In this document: one piece after another, positions 32,717 to 39,660 of the stretch | Layout: every line of letters starts with the position of its first letter | Numbering within the stretch: position 1 is the stretch's first letter | Assembly (NCBI GenBank): GCA_910588905.1 | Contig: CAJURZ010000002.1 | Coordinates: 81,165 to 145,164 of the forward strand | Direction of reading: 5' to 3' | DNA length: 64,000 nt | From: an uncultured Eggerthellaceae bacterium | GTDB lineage: Bacteria > Actinomycetota > Coriobacteriia > Coriobacteriales > Eggerthellaceae | Translations under genes and position numbers: made by a program | Notes under the pieces: generated by a model | What the model was told of the DNA's origin: nothing | Database searches by the model: none | What the model saw: only the letters and a program-made list of their open reading frames with translations

Positions 32717-34754
32717 ATGCCTCCTGCTCCTCCACGACACCTTCGCCATCATCGCTCTGGCGCTAGTCCTGAGCGTTGGGCTGCCAGGGGCAGCTTTCGC
32801 CTACGTGGACCCCTCGGTCATGACCTACACCATCCAGGCGCTGGCGGGCGCAGCCGTTGCGTTGAGCGCAGTGCTAGGGGTGACCTTTCGCCGCAGCCGC
32901 CGTGCGCTCATGCGCCTCTTCCATATAGATGAGAACGCGAAGAAGCAGGTGGAGCCGCCCGTGCACCCCATCCACGCCTCCCAGCCCGATGCAGGTGCGC
33001 TCTTAGCGGAGGCTGACCAGGCTGCACGGCTGGTCAAGCAGGGAGCGAATAGCGAAGGAGCCGCTGAGCAGCTCAGCTGGAAGCGTCGGTTCGTCCAAGC
33101 GCTCATCGTTAGCCTCTTCCTGGTGGTAACGTTGTTCGTGGTCCCTCCCCTGGAGGTGGTGGGGCAGTCCACCTTCGGGCTGCTCTTCAACTTCTATGAC
33201 ATCCTCCCGCTGGTGCTCATCACAGGTGCTCTCGTCGTGATCCTGATGGCCCTGGCGCTCTCCGCCCTCCGTGGCCGGGGGTTCACCGTGGCCCTTGCAG
33301 TTGCGGTGGGCATCGGCATCGCAGCCTATATCCAGGCTCTGTTCCTGAACAAGGACCTCCCCATTGCTGATGGATCGCTCTTGAACCTCCCCGATCACAT
33401 GGAGATGGTGACTGCCAGCTCTTTGACCTGGGTCATCATCCTCTTCGCCCTGCTCTTCTTCGGACTGAAGCGCGAGCGCATCTTCCGCGTCTTCGCCCTC
33501 GTCGTGAGCATTGCCTTGGTGGTGGTCCAGGGAGCGAGCGTGGTGAGCATCGCCACCGATCAGCGCGTGCTCGACGGCCTGCAGATGGAGAAGGTCGTCG
33601 CCACCCGCGAGGGACTCTATACCCTCTCTCCCCAGCAGAACATCGTGGTCTTCGTCTTGGACACCTACGATCAGCGCTTCTTGGATGAAGCGCTGCAAGA
33701 TGACCCCGCCCTGCTCGATGAGCTCACGGGCTTCACCTGTTATACGAACTCCACCGCCCAGATGATTCCCACACGCTACGCCATGCCATTCTTGACCACG
33801 GGACGGGCACCGCAGCCAGGTGACGATTTCAAGGAATTCGTCCAGAGCTGGTTCGACGGAGACATCCTCATCAAGGATATCCACGACCAGGGATACACCC
33901 TGGGGATCTACTCGGACAGCCTGGGCACGGATATCACGAAGGTGGCTCCCTTCGCCATGAATGTCCATGAGATAGCACCACCGCCCTATGACCCCTTCCG
34001 CATGAGCGCTGAGCTAGAGCGGATAGCCCTCTACCGAGACCTGCCTTGGGTGCTGAAGCCTGCCTTCTGGTTCACTACCGATGACCTCAATCAGGCCTAT
34101 TCCGAACAGGGGGACGTTGCCAGCATGCCCTTCACCGTGGACGACCTGCGCTTGGCGAAGGGGCTTCGCGAGAAGGGAATCGCCCTCAACCAGGAGGATA
34201 AGAGCTTCCGCCTCATACACATGTTGGGCCCCCATAGGCCCTTCCTCATGAATGAGCAGGGGATGCCCGCTTCAGAAGAACCCACACGGTCCCAGCAGGC
34301 GCGGGGCAACATCAAGATCGTGAGCGAGTACCTGCAGCAGATGAAGCAGCTGGGGATCTACGACAATGCATTCATCGTGATCACGGCGGATCATGGTCAT
34401 TGGCAGAACGAGCCTACCGGCCTCACGGAGCCCACGTCGGTCATCCTGATGGTGAAACCGCCGGAGTCGCCAGGAGAAGCCCAGCAGCCTCTGCGCTTCT
34501 CCGCCGTGCCCACAGGGCACCTTGATCTGCCTGCCACCATCGCCCAGGCCGCCGGAGCAGATGCGTCCCGCTACGGCACGACCGTCTTCGATGTGACCGA
34601 AGAGCCTCGCGAACGGCATTACTGGCACACCACCACGGACTATCACGAGGATACGGAATGGACGCAGTTCGCTGTCAACGGAGACGTCCTGGACCATGAT
34701 GCCTGGTCACGCACGGGCGAGACGATCCCCATCCCACCGCCTGACAGAGGATAA
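32706..34754 (+). CDS. Membrane sulfatase-fold enzyme (LTA synthase / phosphoglycerol transferase-like)
   Basis: A 682-residue protein. A signal-like helix at the start and four more transmembrane segments (about 145-310) precede an extracellular alkaline-phosphatase-superfamily domain. There QNIVVFVLDTYDQRF supplies the first metal aspartate, IPTRYAMPFLTTG a candidate threonine nucleophile, and VITADHGHW the C-terminal metal site. Families with this layout transfer phosphoglycerol or phosphoethanolamine to envelope polymers. It overlaps the YidC-TagF fusion by 11 bp, so the two likely build or decorate one glycerol-phosphate-type polymer. The exact donor is not deducible. Confidence 0.82.
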   Translation: MLPRCLLLLHDTFAIIALALVLSVGLPGAAFAYVDPSVMTYTIQALAGAAVALSAVLGVTFRRSRRALMRLFHIDENAKKQVEPPVHPIHASQPDAGALLAEADQAARLVKQGANSEGAAEQLSWKRRFVQALIVSLFLVVTLFVVPPLEVVGQSTFGLLFNFYDILPLVLITGALVVILMALALSALRGRGFTVALAVAVGIGIAAYIQALFLNKDLPIADGSLLNLPDHMEMVTASSLTWVIILFALLFFGLKRERIFRVFALVVSIALVVVQGASVVSIATDQRVLDGLQMEKVVATREGLYTLSPQQNIVVFVLDTYDQRFLDEALQDDPALLDELTGFTCYTNSTAQMIPTRYAMPFLTTGRAPQPGDDFKEFVQSWFDGDILIKDIHDQGYTLGIYSDSLGTDITKVAPFAMNVHEIAPPPYDPFRMSAELERIALYRDLPWVLKPAFWFTTDDLNQAYSEQGDVASMPFTVDDLRLAKGLREKGIALNQEDKSFRLIHMLGPHRPFLMNEQGMPASEEPTRSQQARGNIKIVSEYLQQMKQLGIYDNAFIVITADHGHWQNEPTGLTEPTSVILMVKPPESPGEAQQPLRFSAVPTGHLDLPATIAQAAGADASRYGTTVFDVTEEPRERHYWHTTTDYHEDTEWTQFAVNGDVLDHDAWSRTGETIPIPPPDRG

Positions 34755-34760
34755 TGCTCG

Positions 34761-35807
34761 ATGAGCGCAGCGCCCTTCGAGCATTATCTCTACATCCTGG
34801 AATGCGGGGATGGGAGCCTCTATACCGGCTACACCACGGATGTGTCAGCGCGAGTTGCGGCCCACCAGGCAGGCACGGGCGCCAAGTACACGAAGTCCCA
34901 CGCTCCCGTGCGGCTGATAGCCCAAGCGCGCTTCTATAGCAAAGAGCGTGCTATGAGCGCTGAGGCCCTCTTCAAGCGGCTTAACCGAGACCAGAAGGAG
35001 GCGCTGCTGGCAAAAGCATCTGTTGACCAGGAGCCGCTGGAGCGCGTGCTCTGTCGGGAGCTGCCTGGCTTCGGCGAGGACACCGCAGGGGAGTTCGTTT
35101 GCCGCAACCTTGCTGAGAAGGTTGATGAGGCCTACCGGGATTTCCATGCGAAGCTGGTGCCGAATCTGGATAAGCGGACCATCGCCGGGGTGCGCACACC
35201 CGCCCTGCGGCAGATAGCCAAAGCGTTGGCGAAGCGAGAGGATGCGAACGCGTTCCTCAGAGCCCTGCCCCATCGGCTGTTCGATGAGAACCAAGTGCAC
35301 GCCTTCGCCATTGGACTTGAGAAGGACTATCCCACGGCGCTCAAGCTCTATGACCGCTTCCTGCCCTTCGTGGACAACTGGGCAACGTGCGACCAACTGC
35401 CCGTCAAGGTATTCGCTCAGCAGCCCGAGGAGACCTTGACGCATGCACAGCGATGGCTGGAGTCTGGGCATTGCTACACCATCCGCTTCGCTATGGGAGT
35501 GCTGATGCGCTTGTATCTGGACGAGCTGTTCGAAGAGCGCTTCTTAGGATGGGTAGCGCAGACGCGCATGGCCACGAGCCCCGAGAGTCCCGCTTCTACC
35601 GACGACATCTATTACGTGGATATGATGCGCGCCTGGTTCTTCGCCGAAGCGCTGACGAAACAGGAGACGGCAGCGCTCCCCTACCTAGAGCGCACGGGCG
35701 ACCAAGCACTCCTGGACGAATGGACGCGCCGCAAAGCCATCCAGAAGGCCATCGAGAGCCGACGCATCTCCCCGGAGATGAAGGCCCACCTGCGCACCTG
35801 CCGCTGA
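34761..35807 (+). CDS. GIY-YIG nuclease domain fused to an AlkD-like DNA alkylation repair domain
   Basis: A 348-residue fusion. Residues 7-85 are a UvrC/YhbQ-type GIY-YIG domain: YLYILECGDGSLYTGYTTD, then HQAGTGAKYTKSH and the glutamate in EALFKRLNR. Residues 105-345 are an AlkD-family HEAT-repeat domain: VPNLDKRTIAGVRTPALRQIAK, FDENQVHAFAI and the characteristic FVDNWATCDQL. AlkD glycosylases remove bulky alkylated bases. Linking a candidate nicking domain to a glycosylase suggests a one-protein excision-incision repair enzyme. It starts 6 bp after the sulfatase-fold gene, with which it may be cotranscribed. Confidence 0.88.
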   Translation: MSAAPFEHYLYILECGDGSLYTGYTTDVSARVAAHQAGTGAKYTKSHAPVRLIAQARFYSKERAMSAEALFKRLNRDQKEALLAKASVDQEPLERVLCRELPGFGEDTAGEFVCRNLAEKVDEAYRDFHAKLVPNLDKRTIAGVRTPALRQIAKALAKREDANAFLRALPHRLFDENQVHAFAIGLEKDYPTALKLYDRFLPFVDNWATCDQLPVKVFAQQPEETLTHAQRWLESGHCYTIRFAMGVLMRLYLDELFEERFLGWVAQTRMATSPESPASTDDIYYVDMMRAWFFAEALTKQETAALPYLERTGDQALLDEWTRRKAIQKAIESRRISPEMKAHLRTCR

Positions 35808-35940
35808 AGCGGAGTCGTTTGTTATATCTATGTTAAATGCCCTGCCTGAGAGGTTACGGGCAGCAACGTGGTTTTGATAGGCTTCGCACTCACCATTTCT
35901 GATGAGGGAATGCACCACTACATCGAAAGAGAGGATCATC

Positions 35941-36132
35941 ATGAATGCGTACCTGATCGCGGCCAAGGCGAATGCATGGGAGATAGGCCAACACGTTGGC
36001 AGAGCCATCGATGCGGGTCAACCTGCCTATGTGATGGAAGCTGTGGGTCATGGCGAGGGCTGCTATCAGAAGCGCGAGGCGAAGCCGCTCCACGAGCATA
36101 AGGGTTTCAAGCATCTCTTCAGCATGAACTAG
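35941..36132 (+). CDS. Small hypothetical protein (63 residues)
   Basis: A short ORF starting MNAYLIAAKANAWEIGQHVG, with AGAGGAT 6 nt upstream of the ATG and a strong palindromic terminator downstream, so it is probably a real gene. It is rich in His, Lys and Ala and has no membrane segment or recognisable motif. The frame extends 13 codons further back without a ribosome binding site. Unknown function. Confidence 0.55.
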   Translation: MNAYLIAAKANAWEIGQHVGRAIDAGQPAYVMEAVGHGEGCYQKREAKPLHEHKGFKHLFSMN

Positions 36133-36174
36133 CATCCTTCATACTCGAACTTTCGAGCTGGCTCCATCGAATCC

Positions 36175-36196
36175 AATCGGCCCTGCAGGGCCGATT
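36175..36196. terminator. Palindromic terminator between small ORF and vsr
   Basis: AATCGGCCC-TGCA-GGGCCGATT is a perfect 9-bp stem with a 4-nt loop followed by CTCTTAT on the plus strand. It sits in the convergent gap between the small ORF and vsr, 4 bp from the vsr stop. Confidence 0.8.
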
Positions 36197-36199
36197 CTC

Positions 36200-36718
36200 T
36201 TATACAGGAGCGCTCGATTCCCGGGCAACGTTGATGGGTTGGCTTTCCCTGCCGAGCTCCTTCGCAAGAACAGGAAGGAGCTCATCGAAGGTGCGATCGA
36301 TGGTATCCTTCTTGAGCTCGCATTCCCATATCACATGCACCGCCCAACCCGCTTCTTCGAGTTGGCTGATCTTACGCTGATCCCGCTCCACATTGGTGTC
36401 GAATTTGACCACCCAATAATCAACATTGCTCTTCGGGATGGGCAGGTTGCATCGAGGACACCGATGCCAGAAACAACCATTGACGAAGATGGCTACCTTC
36501 TTTCCTGGCCAGGCGATATCCGGGCGCCCCGGCACCTTCCACTGGAGCCGATAACCCTTGAGCCCAGCATCCCAGAGCCTCTTCCGCACGAGCAGCTCTG
36601 GTTTCGTATTCGACCGCTTGTTCTTCTTCATGACCTTGGTCGTTGCTGCAGAAGAAGCCTTAGGTGGCCGTGGCACCTTCTTGGGCTGAGAGGTTGATTC
36701 AAGCTTGCCCATCAACAT
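36200..36718 (-). CDS. vsr: Very short patch repair endonuclease Vsr
   Basis: A 172-residue Vsr. It nicks 5' of the T in T:G mismatches made by deamination of 5-methylcytosine. The family core is clear: MKKNKRSNTKPELLVRKRLW, the catalytic Asp in VPGRPDIAW, the zinc/active-site segment FVNGCFWHRCPRC, then NVERDQRKISQLEEAGW and VIWECEL. It overlaps the C5 methyltransferase by about 20 bp, the usual partnership. Translation may start at 36718 or two codons later; about 30 basic residues precede the core. Confidence 0.95.
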   Translation of the reverse strand: MLMGKLESTSQPKKVPRPPKASSAATTKVMKKNKRSNTKPELLVRKRLWDAGLKGYRLQWKVPGRPDIAWPGKKVAIFVNGCFWHRCPRCNLPIPKSNVDYWVVKFDTNVERDQRKISQLEEAGWAVHVIWECELKKDTIDRTFDELLPVLAKELGRESQPINVARESSAPV

Positions 36719-37970
36719 GCCTCTGGGCGATCACCTTGCCGATCTCATGAGGAATCTGCACCACAAGGGCATTGCCCATGCAGAAAGCACGCTGGCCATC
36801 GGTCATGCTCGTATCAGTCCATCCCTTGGGGAACCCCTGGAGCAGATCGAGCTCATCAGGCACGAGCCTGCGATAGCGCTCCCCCACCTTGATGACATGC
36901 TTGAAGCGCGAGGCCCCAGCACCGCCCTCACCCGTCAAGATGGTACGAGAAGGGTTCTCGAGCAGATCAGGGAACGCCATAGAGCCCTCGGAATAACGGT
37001 ATTTGAAGCCCGTGCGCTTGTCGATGCGCTCTTCTCTCTTCGCCCCCTTGAGGTATCTCCAGCGCTCAAGCCTATCTGCATCGATATAGAACTCCGCAGG
37101 CACTTCCTCCTCGGGAACGATCACATCCTTCAGCGTCTTGCGCTCCCCCTCGTAGGCCTCGAGGACATCTGTTGTGAGGACATGGCAACCTTGCATGACA
37201 CCAGCGGTCAGGAAAGGAGACTTCGCTCCGCTCCTGGTATTGAACGACTGGGTAGCCTCGTACGGATCATCAGGTATCTCGACCCGAGAGAAGCTGGATA
37301 CCTCTTGGACGGGAAGCGCAGTAGCCAGGACACCCGTCTTCAGCCGCTCCTCTAGGTCCCAAGCAGAAGCAGCGAGCTCGGCATAGATGTATACGCGCTT
37401 GCGCCGTTGCGGAGCGCCATATTCGGCGCTGTTCACCACGCGCCATTCAACAGAATAACCAAGATCAGCAAAGCAAGACAGCATTATCGCGAAATCGCGT
37501 CCTCGCTGAGAGGCTGGGCTCTTGAGCAGCCGATCGACGTTCTCCAAGAGCACATATCGAGGTGCTTTCAGGTGCAAGAAGCGATAGATATCCCACCAGA
37601 GGACACCCTTCTTCCCGTCTATGCCACCCGCCTGGGAGAGGGGCTTCGCAACAGAGTAGTCTTGGCAGGGGAAGCCTCCTACGACCATGTCCACATCCGG
37701 AATCTCGAGTTCGCCGGATTCATGAGCATCCAATACCTCATTGATATCACGATTGATGCAGCTGTCCGCACCGAACCGCTCTTCGTAGCACCGCCAAGCG
37801 AATTGCTTAGCAGGGCTTCCTGGGGGCTCCCATTGATTCGCCCATATGGTCTTGAAGGGGCCAGCGGACGGTTTGGCGAACCCAGGCTCCTTCGGGTCAT
37901 CGTAACCTTCCAAGCCAAGGCGAAACCCGCCAACGCCGGCGAAGAGCTCGGCAACACTGATGGTATGCAT
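36699..37970 (-). CDS. DNA (cytosine-5) methyltransferase of a type II restriction-modification system
   Basis: A 423-residue C5 methyltransferase. Motif I is VAELFAGVGGFRLGLE, motif IV GGFPCQDYS with the catalytic Cys, motif VI VLLENVDRLL, motif VIII GAPQRRKRVYIYAE, motif X GNALVVQIPHEIG. The target-recognition region lies between about 215 and 340. The neighbouring endonuclease is Sau3AI-like, so GATC (methylated at C) is the predicted target, but this is inferred. It has its own candidate promoter in the 115-bp gap after the endonuclease gene. AAGGAG precedes the ATG. Confidence 0.95.
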   Translation of the reverse strand: MHTISVAELFAGVGGFRLGLEGYDDPKEPGFAKPSAGPFKTIWANQWEPPGSPAKQFAWRCYEERFGADSCINRDINEVLDAHESGELEIPDVDMVVGGFPCQDYSVAKPLSQAGGIDGKKGVLWWDIYRFLHLKAPRYVLLENVDRLLKSPASQRGRDFAIMLSCFADLGYSVEWRVVNSAEYGAPQRRKRVYIYAELAASAWDLEERLKTGVLATALPVQEVSSFSRVEIPDDPYEATQSFNTRSGAKSPFLTAGVMQGCHVLTTDVLEAYEGERKTLKDVIVPEEEVPAEFYIDADRLERWRYLKGAKREERIDKRTGFKYRYSEGSMAFPDLLENPSRTILTGEGGAGASRFKHVIKVGERYRRLVPDELDLLQGFPKGWTDTSMTDGQRAFCMGNALVVQIPHEIGKVIAQRHVDGQA

Positions 37971-38015
37971 GGCACGTTTCTCCTTAGTAGCTACTGTGCC
38001 GGATCCACTATGATC

Positions 38016-38044
38016 ATTCTATCCATTTCGCCATTCTCGATCAA
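38016..38044 (-). promoter_or_regulatory. Candidate methyltransferase promoter overlapping GATC sites
   Basis: On the minus strand TTGATC (38039-38044), a 17-bp spacer and TAGAAT (38016-38021) form a plausible promoter. GATC occurs inside the -35 box (38039-38042), just past the -10 box (38012-38015) and again 10 bp further on (38002-38005). Confidence 0.5.
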
Positions 38045-38084
38045 TCCCAGAAATGGGTCAGTGAGCAGCTTTCTCCTCTAAGGA

Positions 38085-39599
38085 TCAACGAGATCCGTCA
38101 TCGAAGCTGACCACCTCGTAGACATAGCCTCTATTCAACCAGAAGCTCTGCTTGGTCATCACGCGACCATCGGGAAGCTCATCACCATATCTCTCAGGAT
38201 CGCCGATGACCGTACCATCCTCCAATCGATAGCCTCTCTTCGTCGCATGGGGGCGAACATGAGCGATCGAGCCGGGCTCCCCAGCACCGGGAAGATCGTT
38301 CGTCACTCTGACCGAACCATTCTCTCGGATCTCTATATCCAGCACCACGCCCTTTTCGATCGTATCCCTCGTCTTCTCCCAGCATTCACGCAGAGGACCA
38401 TCTATATCTTGGACGGACATGGACCAGAACTTCGCGCTCACAAGACGCACAGCATCTTCTTCCTTTCGAAAGACGACGAACAGGAATCTGGTCTCCTCGA
38501 AATATGCTCGGAGCTTCGACTGCTCCCATTCTTGCTTGACGATATCCTTGAACTTGAACGTATCTAGGGAAAGCGATTCTTTGAGCGCACCCGTTTCCTC
38601 CAGCCGGATGGTCCGAACCGATACGTTCGCCTTCTCGAACTCTTCGGCACGATCCCCCTTTACGCCCAAGAGCGCATAGACTATCTGGCTCCACTGAGCC
38701 TTATTGCCTATGTATGCGATGTCAAGCATCTGGCAAAGCTCTCTATCCGTCCTGCCGAAATGCGCCCCGATGAGCGAAAGGACATACTCTTCGAAGGTCA
38801 TATGATCGAGGACGCCCGCATCTTTGACGATCGACTCAGCCGGGCTGATATCCTCGATCAGCTGGGAATGGAGGATGTAATCCATGTAAGAGCGCTTGAA
38901 GCAGAAAGCCCGCTTCTTTGCCGGGTCATGAGGCGGATAGTATTGATCCACCCACATGGTTGCCTCAGAGGCGCCCTTGGTGCAAGCCCCCAGATACGAG
39001 GTCAAGCTCTCAGAGAGCTCCTGTGCCTTGCCCGCCTTGACGATAGAGGTGATCTTATCGTAGTCCTCCTTGATGATCGCCAGATCATCAGCGCTCGGCG
39101 TGATGATCTTCACATGCTTGATGATCTGATCATGCTTATCGCGGAACCTGTTGCGCTCATAGTAGATCAGCAGGATCTTCTCGCTCTTGCGCCATACATG
39201 AGACGAGAAGAGGTCATCTTCGATCGGTCTATCAAGGGGGATCATCGTCAGCACGAGCCGCTCCCCCGCCGCATAGCTCCCATCTTTGCGAAGGTCCATG
39301 CAAGAAGCCTTCAGCTCGACACCAGCCTCCGGGAAATCGGGCTCCTGATCGCTGTTCGCCTTGTAGCCGAAATAGCGCTCTTCGATGAGCGTTCCCAGGC
39401 CACCCTTGTAACGCTCGTTGCCATAATCTCGCAACACGCCTTCAGGCGCGATCCCGAGGTCTAAGACCTCTCGGAAGGTCATGCCCTCGAGCTGCTTCGC
39501 GTAGGCCTCGATCGAGTCGGGATCGCTTTGGTCGTATCTCATCATAGCTTCCATCTTCGCAAGCTCCCTATCAACGATAGCAGCGACAAACCATCTCAT
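38085..39599 (-). CDS. Sau3AI/MutH-family type II restriction endonuclease
   Basis: Up to 504 residues, close to the length of Sau3AI (about 490). The N-terminal half has the MutH-like active site: YKGGLGTLIEERYFGY followed by EPDFPEAGVELKAS, i.e. Asp-x6-Glu-x-Lys. The second half would correspond to the catalytically inactive MutH-like effector domain of Sau3AI. Family members cut GATC. The frame opens at 39599, but GGAAG before the ATG at 39545 (MMRYDQ) makes a shorter start likely. The methyltransferase and vsr follow on the same strand, completing the system. Confidence 0.88.
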   Translation of the reverse strand: MRWFVAAIVDRELAKMEAMMRYDQSDPDSIEAYAKQLEGMTFREVLDLGIAPEGVLRDYGNERYKGGLGTLIEERYFGYKANSDQEPDFPEAGVELKASCMDLRKDGSYAAGERLVLTMIPLDRPIEDDLFSSHVWRKSEKILLIYYERNRFRDKHDQIIKHVKIITPSADDLAIIKEDYDKITSIVKAGKAQELSESLTSYLGACTKGASEATMWVDQYYPPHDPAKKRAFCFKRSYMDYILHSQLIEDISPAESIVKDAGVLDHMTFEEYVLSLIGAHFGRTDRELCQMLDIAYIGNKAQWSQIVYALLGVKGDRAEEFEKANVSVRTIRLEETGALKESLSLDTFKFKDIVKQEWEQSKLRAYFEETRFLFVVFRKEEDAVRLVSAKFWSMSVQDIDGPLRECWEKTRDTIEKGVVLDIEIRENGSVRVTNDLPGAGEPGSIAHVRPHATKRGYRLEDGTVIGDPERYGDELPDGRVMTKQSFWLNRGYVYEVVSFDDGSR

Positions 39600-39609
39600 C
39601 GGATGATCT

Positions 39610-39631
39610 TAGGATACATTAGCGTATCCTA
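39610..39631. promoter_or_regulatory. Inverted repeat between the restriction gene and uvrA2
   Basis: TAGGATAC-ATTAGC-GTATCCTA is a perfect 8-bp inverted repeat with a 6-bp centre. It lies in the 61-bp divergent gap, 11 bp from the longest possible endonuclease start and 29 bp from the uvrA2 start. The size suits a dimeric repressor. No dedicated controller (C) protein gene is nearby. Confidence 0.5.
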
Positions 39632-39660
39632 GAGCCATTTCGAAGAGCCGAGGAAGGGCC

